DNA from: CBDCME01 sp965218865
GTDB lineage: Bacteria; Pseudomonadota; Alphaproteobacteria; JAAXGF01
Length of the DNA: 64,000 nucleotides
NCBI GenBank assembly: GCA_965218865.1
Contig: CBDCME010000049.1
Location: 62,001 to 126,000, forward strand
Reading direction: 5' to 3'
The notes under the pieces were generated by a model. The model ran no database searches. It was not told where the DNA came from and saw nothing but the letters and a program-made list of their open reading frames with translations. Within the stretch, counting starts at the first letter, position 1; the number at the start of each line of letters is the position of its first letter. This document shows, piece after piece, positions 44,784 to 53,457 of this stretch. Made by a program: the position numbers and the translations under genes.

Positions 44784-44972
44784 ACGCCGCTCCCAAACCT
44801 TCGCGCGGATCGGAGCAGCAACGTTGCGCGACGACGCCGGAATCAAACTCGACACATCGAACCTGATCCCGCGAACGAATATCCTGCCAAAACTCCCATC
44901 ATCACAATTTCAATTTAGGCTCCCACATTTGGTTTTACACCCCTGTCCAGGAATTATCCAAGAAGGAATTCT

Positions 44973-45659
44973 TCACAATGGGGCGAGTGTCGCACGGAGG
45001 ACGTCGGCACTTGGATCGGGCGTCCGACCGTCACGGACAATGTCACCAGCCGAGACCCGAACACCGTAATAGGTTCGGTTCGCGGCCTCGTTCACCGAGA
45101 CTTTCACGTCGGTGAAGGCAAGCACCAACTTTTCGTGGTCCGTGCGCGCGAAAGCAATCACGTCGGCCTCGGCCTGGTACTCGGCGATGGGGACGAGGTC
45201 GACGTCGGTGCCGAGCACGGCATCGGAGGAAAGAAGTCTGTCGAGACCATCGTCGGTCATCACGGCAAGAACCGCCGAACCTAATTCCGTGCGTGGCTCG
45301 ATTCCCCAATGGCGCTCGGACAGTTCGACAAACACCGGCCGCCCCCAACCATCGGGCCCGGAATCGCGAGCGATAAGGACGCCTTTCGCGCGCAGAAACG
45401 CGCCCACGAAAACGCCGTACCTGAATACCTTGGGGAGGACGAGTACGCCTTTCGCCCTCTCCAGGACCGGGCGCAATTTCGGAAAACGGGCCTCGTTCTC
45501 AAGAAATTCGCGCACGGTTTCCGCCGCCTCCTCCACGATTTTCTGGGGTTCCTCGGCCGCCGCGGAAAGCGGGCCGGCGACCACGGGGAGAGCCAACGCG
45601 AACTGGAGCAAGGCGGGGCCCAAGATGCTCTTCCGCAAGCATTCGAATGAGGTTTTCAA
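44973..45659 (-). CDS. SYLF (Ysc84-type) lipid-binding domain protein, paralogue 2
   Basis: A 228-residue protein with signal peptide (LQFALALPVVAGPLSAAA) and SYLF domain: VLERAKGVLVLPKVFRYG, GVFVGAFLRAKGVLIARD, ELGSAVLAVMTDDGLDRLL and NRTYYGVRVSAGDIV. It is clearly paralogous to the downstream gene but divergent. The start is TTG at 45659, which has GAGAGGGGAG 4-5 bases upstream; the longer open frame has no signal at its start. Expression together with paralogue 1 is likely. Confidence 0.82.
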   Translation of the reverse strand: MKTSFECLRKSILGPALLQFALALPVVAGPLSAAAEEPQKIVEEAAETVREFLENEARFPKLRPVLERAKGVLVLPKVFRYGVFVGAFLRAKGVLIARDSGPDGWGRPVFVELSERHWGIEPRTELGSAVLAVMTDDGLDRLLSSDAVLGTDVDLVPIAEYQAEADVIAFARTDHEKLVLAFTDVKVSVNEAANRTYYGVRVSAGDIVRDGRTPDPSADVLRATLAPL

Positions 45660-45747
45660 GCGCTCCCCTCTCCGACTGGCGCCGCGAACGGCTTGATCGA
45701 CACCGCCTGGGACGATAGCATCACGTGTACGTAACGAGAACGTCGGG

Positions 45748-46233
45748 GTGAGCGAGAAAGCGATGGTGGCCAGCGCCGAGTTGGAGTTCGATTTGCGGCG
45801 GCCCTGCCGGTCGGAAACCTCGGCAGAAAACATCAGCCGTGGGGTTTGCCGAGCCTTGAAAGAGTTGGGGTACCAAACACTCACCGAGATGCCTCTGGGT
45901 ATCGGGCGAAGAGTGGACGTCATCGGCCTCAATAGGCGGGGTATCTACGTCGTCGTGGAAACCAAGGCCAGTTCCGCGGACTTTCGCGCCGACCGAAAAT
46001 GGCGCGATTATCTCCCCTATTGCGATAGTTTCTATTTCGCGGTGGGCAAAGATTTTCCGCGCCAAATCCTCCCCCGCGAGTGCGGTCTGATCGTGGCCGA
46101 CCGCTTTGGCGGAGAGATCGTTCGGCCAGCTCCGATCGTATCCATGACGGCAACCATTCGCCGGCGCCAGACCATCCGCTTCGCGCGCTTCGCCGCCAGC
46201 CGCTTGGGCCGCCTCGAGGATCCGCCTCTGTAG
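45748..46233 (+). CDS. mmcB: MmcB family DNA repair protein (DUF1052)
   Basis: A 161-residue protein matching MmcB, an alphaproteobacterial DNA-damage-response protein with a PDDEXK-like nuclease fold. Candidate active-site residues are visible in MPLGIGRRVDVIGLNRRG and YVVVETKASSADFRADRKW (D...ExK). The C-terminal RRRQTIRFARFAASRLGRL is characteristic. The start is GTG at 45748 with TCGGGG just upstream; ATG at 45763 is an alternative. It is divergent from the SYLF genes. Confidence 0.88.
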   Translation: MSEKAMVASAELEFDLRRPCRSETSAENISRGVCRALKELGYQTLTEMPLGIGRRVDVIGLNRRGIYVVVETKASSADFRADRKWRDYLPYCDSFYFAVGKDFPRQILPRECGLIVADRFGGEIVRPAPIVSMTATIRRRQTIRFARFAASRLGRLEDPPL

Positions 46234-46284
46234 AGGCGCACATTTCCAATTAATTCGCAAGGCCTTCCGCCGCATGCGGCGAGG

Positions 46285-47565
46285 TCACGAGGAAATCGGG
46301 GGTCCCCCCGCGGCCCAGTCGAGGAGTTCTACCGTGTGGACGACCGGTTTGGAAACGGCCCCGGCGAGTTGGACGATACAACCAACGTTCCCCGTGGCGA
46401 CGAAGTCGCAATCCAATTTTTCGATGTGGGCGCGCTTGCGCTCGCGTAGTCTTCCCGCGAGATCCGGTTGGAGCAGATTATAGACGCCAGCGGAGCCGCA
46501 ACAGAGGTGGGCTTCCGGCACTTCGCGGAGGATGAAACCGGCCTCGGAGAGTAGGGTTTTCGGTTGCCGATCGACTCCCTGACCATGCAAGAGGGCGCAC
46601 GAAGGCTGATAGGCGACCGAGGCCCCGGTCGGGACACGCGGTGTCGGATTGCCAATTTCGGACAGGAACTCCGAAATGTCGCGTGCCAGATCACTGGCAC
46701 GTTTGGCCGTGGACGCCCAGGCCGCTTCGCCGCGCAGCAGATGGGCATAGTCCTTGACCGTCGCGCCGCAGCCCGAGGCGTTGATCACGATCGCGTCCAG
46801 TCCTTCGCCGTCGATTTCTCGTCCCCAGGCGGCGAGGTTGGCGCGGGCCGCCGCGCGCGCCGCCGGCAAGAGGCCCAAATGTTGGACCAGGGCACCGCAA
46901 CAGCCGGCACCGGCTGCAACGACGACCTCGGCCCCAAGACGCGTGAGAAGGCGTACCGTGGCCGCGTTGATACGGGGCGCGAGCGTCCGTTGCACGCAAC
47001 CCGCCAGCAGCGCTACCCGCCACCGGCGTTGACCTTCGGCGGCGAAGGTTCGCGGCCGATCCGCCGGGGACCGCGGCGGAATCCGGGTTGGCGCCAAGGA
47101 GACCATCGCCCGCAACCGCTGGGGCAGCAAGGCCGAAAGCGGTCGCAGCGGCCTCGCCAGCCGAAGAGCGGCTCGGAACAGGCCCGGGTGTGGCAGCACC
47201 CAAGCCAGGAGCCAACGCAGAAATCGATCCCCGGGCGGGCGCCTGAAGGTGTGCCCGACGTGGGCTCGCCCATGTTCGATGAGATGGCCGTAATCGACTC
47301 CGGAGGGACACGTCGTCATACACGACAAACAGGTCAAGCAGCGATCGATATGCTTGACGACCTCGGCCGAAGGGCGGGCGTCGTTCTCCAGCATTTCCTT
47401 GATCAGGTAGATACGCCCCCGGGGGCTGTCCAATTCGTCGCCCAGAAGCACGTGGGTCGGGCAGGTGGCCAAACAGAATCCGCAGTGGACGCAGGCACGC
47501 AGAATCGCATTGCTCTCGCGCAGGTTTGGATCGGCCAGTCGAGCCAGGGAGAAATTCGTTTGCAT
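46285..47565 (-). CDS. glcF: Glycolate oxidase iron-sulfur subunit GlcF
   Basis: Electron-transfer subunit of the membrane-associated glycolate dehydrogenase. Two 4Fe-4S motifs are present near the N-terminus, CVHCGFCLATCPTHV and CLTCLSCMTTCPSGV. Two CCG-type domains follow (GAGCCGALVQHLG and HLCCGSAGVYNLL). The 426-residue length is standard. It is the last of the glcD-glcE-glcF set, 5 bases after glcE, and electrons from the flavin in GlcD/GlcE are passed through it to quinone. Confidence 0.95.
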   Translation of the reverse strand: MQTNFSLARLADPNLRESNAILRACVHCGFCLATCPTHVLLGDELDSPRGRIYLIKEMLENDARPSAEVVKHIDRCLTCLSCMTTCPSGVDYGHLIEHGRAHVGHTFRRPPGDRFLRWLLAWVLPHPGLFRAALRLARPLRPLSALLPQRLRAMVSLAPTRIPPRSPADRPRTFAAEGQRRWRVALLAGCVQRTLAPRINAATVRLLTRLGAEVVVAAGAGCCGALVQHLGLLPAARAAARANLAAWGREIDGEGLDAIVINASGCGATVKDYAHLLRGEAAWASTAKRASDLARDISEFLSEIGNPTPRVPTGASVAYQPSCALLHGQGVDRQPKTLLSEAGFILREVPEAHLCCGSAGVYNLLQPDLAGRLRERKRAHIEKLDCDFVATGNVGCIVQLAGAVSKPVVHTVELLDWAAGGPPISS

Positions 47566-47570
47566 AATTC

Positions 47571-48782
47571 TCAGACCCCCGGATACATGCGTCCACGGTT
47601 TAGGATGGCGGCGGGATCGAAGCCCTTCTTGAGCCGCCGCGTGAGAGCGGCGAGCGTTTCCGACTGGGGCTGGAAAACCGCGATTTCGCCCCGGACGGCG
47701 GCATCCGCCCGGAGCAAGAGAGCTTCGCCAGCCGCATCCGCCAACGCGGCGCGGACAAGTTCGGCACCGGCATCCGCGACCGGCGCCAACGACAACCAGA
47801 TCACGCCGCCCCCACCATCATAGTAAATCTTTGCGTCCAGTGATTCGCGGAGGCTGCTCGTGACCCGGGCGGCGGCCGCCGGCGGCACCGACAACCGCCA
47901 GACGACATCCGCATCTACGAACGGCGTCACGTCGCGAATCGCCCGCCACAGGGCCACCGATCCCGCGTCTTCCAGAACACCGGTCTCGCCCTTCGCGGCA
48001 AGGATTTGGCGCAACCTGTCGGCCCGCCCCGAGAGCGAATTTCCGGGTCCTTCGAGTCGTAGAACCGTAACGCCTTGCGCGGCTGAGCCATCGGTGATGA
48101 ACGTCTCGGCCACGCCCGCCGGCAAATGGGCCGCGCCTGATACTTCGTGAGGGCCGCGCAACACCCCGCGCATGGCGCTGATCGCGGCTTCGTCGTCGAG
48201 TCCGAAAACGATGACCGTGCGGGTCGATTCGGCGGCGGGGACGACCTTGAAAGTTACCTCCGTCATCACGGCGAGGGTTCCAAACGATCCGGCGAGCAGC
48301 TTGCACATGTCGTAACCGGTGACGTTCTTGACCACACGGCCACCGGATTTGAAAATCTCGCCCCGCCCGCTTACCGCCTTGACTCCGAGGAAATGGTCGC
48401 GCGCCGCCCCGGCCTTGAAACGGCGCGGCCCCGAAAGATTGCAGGCGAGTGTGCCGGCGATCGTTCCGGTCCCCGGCACGGCCCCGAAAAGGGGCCCCCA
48501 ATCCGGAGGTTCGAAGGCTAGTTGCTGATTTTGGGCGGCCAGCTCGGACTCGATGGTGGCAAGCGGCGTGGCGGCCGCCGCCGACATGACGAGTTCCTCG
48601 GGCTGGTAAAGCGAGACGCCCGACAAACCGTGGAGCGCAAGCACCCGTTTCGCCTCGACCGGACGCCCGAGGCCGCGCTTGGTGCCGGCGCCAACGACCT
48701 CGAGGGACATTTCCTCGGCCACGGCCCAGGCAATCGTCTCACACACTTCCTCGGCGCTGCTTGGTTCGAGCATGGGGGTCAT
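47571..48782 (-). CDS. glcE: Glycolate oxidase FAD-binding subunit GlcE
   Basis: FAD_binding_4 (PCMH-fold) subunit. Visible motifs include TIESELAAQNQQLAFEPPDW, GTGTIAGTLACNLSGPRRF, and SGGRVVKNVTGYDMCKLLAG with SFGTLAVMTEVTFKV. The length is 403 residues. It is shorter than GlcD and lacks its full C-terminal oxidase domain. It lies 32 bases downstream of glcD, whose product forms the catalytic complex with it. Confidence 0.94.
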   Translation of the reverse strand: MTPMLEPSSAEEVCETIAWAVAEEMSLEVVGAGTKRGLGRPVEAKRVLALHGLSGVSLYQPEELVMSAAAATPLATIESELAAQNQQLAFEPPDWGPLFGAVPGTGTIAGTLACNLSGPRRFKAGAARDHFLGVKAVSGRGEIFKSGGRVVKNVTGYDMCKLLAGSFGTLAVMTEVTFKVVPAAESTRTVIVFGLDDEAAISAMRGVLRGPHEVSGAAHLPAGVAETFITDGSAAQGVTVLRLEGPGNSLSGRADRLRQILAAKGETGVLEDAGSVALWRAIRDVTPFVDADVVWRLSVPPAAAARVTSSLRESLDAKIYYDGGGGVIWLSLAPVADAGAELVRAALADAAGEALLLRADAAVRGEIAVFQPQSETLAALTRRLKKGFDPAAILNRGRMYPGV

Positions 48783-48814
48783 GGGGCGGTTCCGCGGGAT
48801 CGGCGGCGCCGATC

Positions 48815-50302
48815 TCAGAATCTAGGCAGATGCGGAAAGGGGACCTTGCCGTGATGCACGTGGACGCGGCCGAGCTCGACACATCGTCTCAGGGTCGGGA
48901 ACACCTTGCCGGGATTGAGAAGGGATTCGGGATCGAAGGCGCATTTCACCCGCTGCTGCTGGTCGAGGTCGGCGGCGCTGAACATCGTTCCCATCAAGTC
49001 GCGTTTCTCGACCCCAACCCCATGTTCGCCAGTAAGCACGCCGCCGACGTCGACGCAGAGTTTCAGGATCTCAGCCCCGAATTCCTCGGCCCGCTCCAGC
49101 TCGCCGGGATTGTTGGCGTCATAAAGAATAAGGGGATGGAGATTGCCATCGCCGGCGTGAAAGACGTTGCCAACGGCCAATCCGTAGCTCTTCGACATGA
49201 CGCCGATGCGCTCGAGCACCTCCGCCAGTCGCCGGCGCGGAATCGTTCCGTCCATGCAGTAGTAATCGGGTGTCACCCGCCCGATCGCCGGAAACGCCGC
49301 CTTTCGTCCCGCCCAGAAAGCGAGACGCTCGTTTTCGTTTTGGCTGATACGGAGCGAGGTCGCGCCCTTGTCCCGGGCGATCGCGTCCACCCGCGTGACG
49401 CGTTCGTCCACCTCGTCCCGTGGACCGTCGATCTCGACAATCAACAGGGCTTTCGCGGTCAGCGGATAGCCCGCCCCCACGAAAGCCTCGGCGGCGTGAA
49501 TCGCGGGTTTGTCCATCAGTTCCATTCCGGCGGGAATGATGCCGTTGGCGATGATCGCGGCAACGCAATCGCCAGCCTCCGCGGTGCTCGCGAATCCGAG
49601 AAGAAGGGCTCGGACGGCCTCGGGTTTGCGGAGAATACGCACGGTGACCTCGGTGATCACCGCGAGCAATCCCTCCGAGCCGGTCAAAAGGCCCAACAGG
49701 TCGTACCCAGCGGCGTCCAGATGTTTGCCGCCGAGGCGAACCGTGTCGCCGTTCATCAGGACCATCTCAAGGCCCAGGATGTTGTTCGCCGTCACCCCGT
49801 ATTTGAGGCAATGGACGCCACCGGCGTTCTCGCCGACGTTGCCGCCGATGGTGCAGGCGATTTGGCTCGAGGGATCCGGGGCATAATAGAAACCCTCGTT
49901 TTCGACCGCCTGAGTAATCGCCAGATTGGTGACGCCCGGTTGGGCCACGACGCAAAGATTGTCGTAATCGACGTCGAGAATCGCGTTGAATTTCCCCAGA
50001 CCGAGGACGATGCCGTCGGCCAGGGGCAGAGCCCCGCCCGAGAGCGAGGTTCCGGCGCCGCGGGGCACGACCTTGAGGCCCTGTTCCCGGCAATAGCGGA
50101 GAACGGCCGCGACTTGGGCGGTGCTGCTCGGCAGGACCACGGCGAGCGGGCATTGTCGGTAGGCGGTAAGGCCGTCGCTCTCGTAGGCCTTGAGGGCGGC
50201 GTCGTCGGCGATGGTCGCTTCCCCGGGTACGATCTTCCGCAGCCCGTCCACGATCCCCTGTTTACGAACCACGACGGACCGGTTGGGTTCCGGCATCCGC
50301 AT
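48815..50302 (-). CDS. glcD: Glycolate oxidase catalytic subunit GlcD
   Basis: Flavoprotein that oxidises glycolate to glyoxylate. The FAD-binding domain shows VVPRGAGTSLSGGALP, CTIGGNVGENAGGVHCLKYG and GSEGLLAVITEVTVRIL. The FAD-oxidase C domain has GNVFHAGDGNLHPLI and LTGEHGVGVEKRDLM with the conserved histidines. The ATG at 50302 is preferred because AAGGAG lies 7 bases before it (495 residues). In-frame ATGs at 50308 and 50296 flank it, and the open frame upstream runs into the MITE-like repeat. Confidence 0.95.
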   Translation of the reverse strand: MRMPEPNRSVVVRKQGIVDGLRKIVPGEATIADDAALKAYESDGLTAYRQCPLAVVLPSSTAQVAAVLRYCREQGLKVVPRGAGTSLSGGALPLADGIVLGLGKFNAILDVDYDNLCVVAQPGVTNLAITQAVENEGFYYAPDPSSQIACTIGGNVGENAGGVHCLKYGVTANNILGLEMVLMNGDTVRLGGKHLDAAGYDLLGLLTGSEGLLAVITEVTVRILRKPEAVRALLLGFASTAEAGDCVAAIIANGIIPAGMELMDKPAIHAAEAFVGAGYPLTAKALLIVEIDGPRDEVDERVTRVDAIARDKGATSLRISQNENERLAFWAGRKAAFPAIGRVTPDYYCMDGTIPRRRLAEVLERIGVMSKSYGLAVGNVFHAGDGNLHPLILYDANNPGELERAEEFGAEILKLCVDVGGVLTGEHGVGVEKRDLMGTMFSAADLDQQQRVKCAFDPESLLNPGKVFPTLRRCVELGRVHVHHGKVPFPHLPRF

Positions 50303-50380
50303 CGGCATCTCCTTCCATCGGCTCGCCCGGCGCGAGGCGAGATAGTCTGCCCCACGGGAGGGCGATAGGAAAGCATGACA

Positions 50381-50473
50381 GTGTTTGTTCCAAAATGCGC
50401 GTCCGCGCATTTATTGCGTCTGTTCCGGCCCTCTCCCCCTCCCGGCCACCTACGAGAGTATGCTGATATGGGT
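50381..50473. repeat. MITE-like dispersed palindromic repeat, copy D, left part
   Basis: Starts GTGTTTGTTCCAAAATGCGC and runs to ATATGGGT at 50466-50473, where the IS256-type element is inserted. The rest of the repeat continues on the other side at 51936. It lies upstream of glcD. Confidence 0.88.
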
Positions 50474-51935
50474 GGCAATGTCTCGGCTGATGTTGAAAAA
50501 GTGAGGTAGGCGTCATTCGCCTGGAACCGTTAGGCTCTGGGTGTTGAATCCATCAAGGAGAACGACGCCATGACCAAGACTACACGGAACAGCCGCCTTT
50601 CGAAACTGTTGGAGATCCCGCTTCCGCTGTTGCCGCCGGCCTTGCCGGAGGCTTTTGATGATCTGCGCATGAGCGTGGATCGCTTTTGCCTGTTGGCCGG
50701 GGTGGAGACCCTGGGCGAGATTCTGGACGAGGATAGCGAGGTGCTCTGCGGAGCGCGCCACGCCCGCACGGCCGAGCGGCAGGGCCATCGCTGGGGGACA
50801 ACCCAGAGCGAGATTGCCTATCACGGGGGCAAGGTGAAGCTGACGCGCCCGCGGGTGCGCGATCTTGCGGGCAAGGAGATGAGCTTGCCGAGCTGGGAGT
50901 TGCTCTCGGACCCGGCGCTTTTGCAGTCCTGGGCGATGAACATCATGCTGCTTACGGTTTCGACCCGCAAGTACGCGGGCGCCGTGCGCCTGCCCGGCGA
51001 GGCCAGCGGCGACTTGCCGGCACGCGCGGGCGATGCGACCTCGAAGTCCGCGGTCTCGCGGCGCTTCGTGGCCATGACGCGCAAGAAGCTGAAGGCCTTC
51101 CTGGCCAGCGACCTTTCGGATCTCGATCTCCTGGTCATCCAGATCGACGGGCTGCACGTCGGCGATCACGTGTTGCTGGCAGCTATTGGCATCGACGGCG
51201 CGGGCGAGAAGCATGTTCTAGGCCTGGCCGAAGGTGCCACGGAGAATGCCGCCACGGTGCAGGCGCTGCTCGACAACCTGACCGCCCGCGGCCTCGACCC
51301 GGAAGTGCCCCGGCTCTTCATCGTCGACGGCGCCAAGGCGCTCTCCAAGGCGATCAAGCGGACCTTCGGGCCGGTGGCCGCCCTCCAGCGCTGCCAGGTC
51401 CACAAGGGCCGCAACATCATCGAGCGCCTCGACGAAAGCCTTCATGCCGGCGTCAAGAAGGCGCTCAGGCAAGCCTGGGACCAAGACGATGCCGAGAAAG
51501 CCGAACGCCTCATGAAGAACCTGGCGCGCCGCCTGGAGACCGAGGCCCCCGGCGTTTCGGCTTCCATCCTGGAGGGCCTGGATGAGATCCTCACCGTGAT
51601 CCGCTTGGGCCTGCCGCCCAAGCTCAGGCGCTCCTTGGCCTGCACCAACGCCATCGAGAATGCCTTGGGAACGGTCAGGATGGTGCAGCACAATGTCAAG
51701 CGCTGGCGCAACGCCGAGATGGCCTTGCGATGGACCGCCGCCGGCCTCCTGGAAGCCCAAAAGACCTCCGTCGCCTCAAGGCCTACCGGCAACTCCCCAT
51801 CCTCAGAGCTGCCCTCGAGGATCACGTGAAAAAGGCAAAAGCGAAAAGCGCCATTGAAACCATCAAAGAGGCCGCCTAGCCTCGAAGCCCAACCATGCCT
51901 GCCTCGCCTTTTTCAACAGAGCATGGGACATCGCC
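50474..51935 (+). mobile_element. IS256 family insertion sequence, copy 1 (1462 bp)
   Basis: Ends are GGCAATGTC at 50474 and GACATCGCC at 51935, imperfect inverted repeats that also share TTGAAAAAG about 20-30 bases inside. The 8-bp target duplication ATATGGGT is at 50466-50473 and 51936-51943. The target is a MITE-like repeat, which the element splits. It differs from copy 2 at only a handful of bases. Confidence 0.94.
50570..51829 (+). CDS. IS256 family transposase, copy 1
   Basis: A 419-residue Mutator-type transposase. Visible parts are the N-terminal region, the DDE core with DLLVIQIDGLHVGDHVLLA, LFIVDGAKALSKAI, and the glutamate in CTNAIENALGTVR. The last about 20 residues (SVASRPTGNSPSSELPSRIT) do not look like the family. 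In the next frame the sequence continues family-like as RRLKAYRQLPILRAALEDHV and on to a stop near 51879, so one base has been lost at about 51767-51772. Copy 2 has the same lesion. ATG at 50570 has AAGGAG upstream. Confidence 0.9.
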   Translation: MTKTTRNSRLSKLLEIPLPLLPPALPEAFDDLRMSVDRFCLLAGVETLGEILDEDSEVLCGARHARTAERQGHRWGTTQSEIAYHGGKVKLTRPRVRDLAGKEMSLPSWELLSDPALLQSWAMNIMLLTVSTRKYAGAVRLPGEASGDLPARAGDATSKSAVSRRFVAMTRKKLKAFLASDLSDLDLLVIQIDGLHVGDHVLLAAIGIDGAGEKHVLGLAEGATENAATVQALLDNLTARGLDPEVPRLFIVDGAKALSKAIKRTFGPVAALQRCQVHKGRNIIERLDESLHAGVKKALRQAWDQDDAEKAERLMKNLARRLETEAPGVSASILEGLDEILTVIRLGLPPKLRRSLACTNAIENALGTVRMVQHNVKRWRNAEMALRWTAAGLLEAQKTSVASRPTGNSPSSELPSRIT

Positions 51936-51989
51936 ATATGGGTGGCCGGGAGGGGGCGGGGGCCGGGGCCGCGAGTTTTCGAACAAACT
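51936..51989. repeat. MITE-like dispersed palindromic repeat, copy D, right part
   Basis: Continues the split repeat: ATATGGGTGGCCGGGAGGGG to GAACAAACT. It begins with the second copy of the IS256 target duplication (51936-51943) and ends 20 bases before the ttuD stop. Confidence 0.88.
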
Positions 51990-52008
51990 GTCCGAGATGA
52001 TGGCAACC

Positions 52009-53283
52009 TCAGTGCGGGGGCAAGACAAGAATCGCCCGGAAATCGCTGACGTTGGTCCGGGTCGGACCGGTGACGACGAGATCGCCGAGGACGGCGAAGA
52101 AACCGTGGCTGTCGTTGTCCGCGAGCCGGGTATCGGCATTTACGCCGAGAGCGGCGGCGCGGGACAGGGTATCGGGCGTCACCAGCGCCCCGGCGTTGTC
52201 CTCGCTGCCGTCGATGCCGTCGGTATCGCAGGCGATGGCGAAAACGCCGGCCGAGTCTTCGAGGGCCAGCGCCAGGGCGAGGAGAAATTCCGCGTTGGGG
52301 CCGCCCCGTCCGCCGCCACCCAAGGTTACCGTCGCCTCGCCGCACGACAGCAGCACGATCGGTGCCGCTTGTCCCGCACGCCGCGCCCGGCGCACGTTGC
52401 GGGCGTGCTCCCGGGCCAAATCACGCGCCTCGCCCCTCATCGCTTCCCCGATCACGACCGGCGTGAGGCCGGCCGCGCGCGCCGCCTTGGCCGCGCCGGC
52501 GAGCGCGTCCCGGGCCGAGGCCACGACGACGGTCGACGCCGAAGCGAGGCGCGGATCGCCGGGTTTCGGAGTTTCGCCGCCGGCCCGGCGCAAATGCTTC
52601 CACACCGCAGCGGGGGCATCGATTCCGTGTTTTTCGAGGACCGCCAATGCCTCGGCGCAAGTTGTGGGGTCGGCGACCGTCGGACCCGAGGCCACGAGGC
52701 CCGGATCGTCTCCGGGAACGTCCGAAATCACCAAGGTGACGACCGAGGCCGGGGCGCACGCCAGGGCCAGGCGCCCGCCCTTGATCGCGGAGAGATGCTT
52801 GCGGACACAATTGATCTCGTCGATCGGCGCGCCCGAATTCAGGAGCGCCTGATTAACGGCTTGCTTGTCGGCCAGCGTGAGGCCTGACGCGGGAAGCGCC
52901 AGCAAGGCGGATCCGCCGCCCGAAAACAGAGCCAGAACGAGATCGTCCGGTCCACATTCGGAGACCAGCGCGCATACCCGCGTGGCGGCGTCGCGGCTGG
53001 CCCTGTCGGGGATCGGATGGCTGGCCTCGATCACCGCGATCCGGCGGCAAGAGACGGCGTGGCCATATCGCGTGACAACCAGCCCGCTCAGGGGACCCGA
53101 CCAGTTTTCCTCGACGGTCCGGGCCATGGCGGCGGCAGCCTTGCCGGCCCCGACGACGCGTAACCGCCCGCGCGGCGGCGGCGGCAAGTGTCGGCCCAAG
53201 CACCGGTCCGCCCCGACAGCCGCGACCGCGGCCTCGAAGAGGGACTCGAGCAGCTCTCGAGGATCAGAGAAAAATTCGGCCAT
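52009..53283 (-). CDS. ttuD: Glycerate 2-kinase (TtuD/GckA, MOFRL family)
   Basis: ATP-dependent kinase that converts glycerate to 2-phosphoglycerate. The N-terminal DUF4147 domain shows LRVVGAGKAAAAMA, VIEASHPIPD and LALFSGGGSALLALP; further in, IKGGRLALACAPASVVTLVI and DVPGDDPGLVASGPTV. The C-terminal MOFRL domain has LLSCGEATVTLGGGGRGGPN and CDTDGIDGSEDNAGA. The ATG at 53283 (MAEFFSDPRELLESLF) gives 424 residues. It was originally next to glcD, with only a repeat between them, and the pair suggests a glycolate-to-glycerate route. Confidence 0.93.
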   Translation of the reverse strand: MAEFFSDPRELLESLFEAAVAAVGADRCLGRHLPPPPRGRLRVVGAGKAAAAMARTVEENWSGPLSGLVVTRYGHAVSCRRIAVIEASHPIPDRASRDAATRVCALVSECGPDDLVLALFSGGGSALLALPASGLTLADKQAVNQALLNSGAPIDEINCVRKHLSAIKGGRLALACAPASVVTLVISDVPGDDPGLVASGPTVADPTTCAEALAVLEKHGIDAPAAVWKHLRRAGGETPKPGDPRLASASTVVVASARDALAGAAKAARAAGLTPVVIGEAMRGEARDLAREHARNVRRARRAGQAAPIVLLSCGEATVTLGGGGRGGPNAEFLLALALALEDSAGVFAIACDTDGIDGSEDNAGALVTPDTLSRAAALGVNADTRLADNDSHGFFAVLGDLVVTGPTRTNVSDFRAILVLPPH

Positions 53284-53457
53284 CGAAGGGACGTTCCTCA
53301 AAGCTATTGGATTCGCGGCATGACATTCGCTCGACGGTCCGGTGAAATTTTCCCGTACATTGGGTTTGCCGATGTTCAGGATTGACATTTCGGCACCGCG
53401 GTACAAGTAATGATTGGGGAAAATTCTTACGGGAAATCGGGACATTCAGCGGAACTC

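Noticed and set aside
48761..50368. 535-codon open frame opposite glcD
   Set aside because: Antisense of an unmistakable GlcD; typical artefact of high third-position GC.
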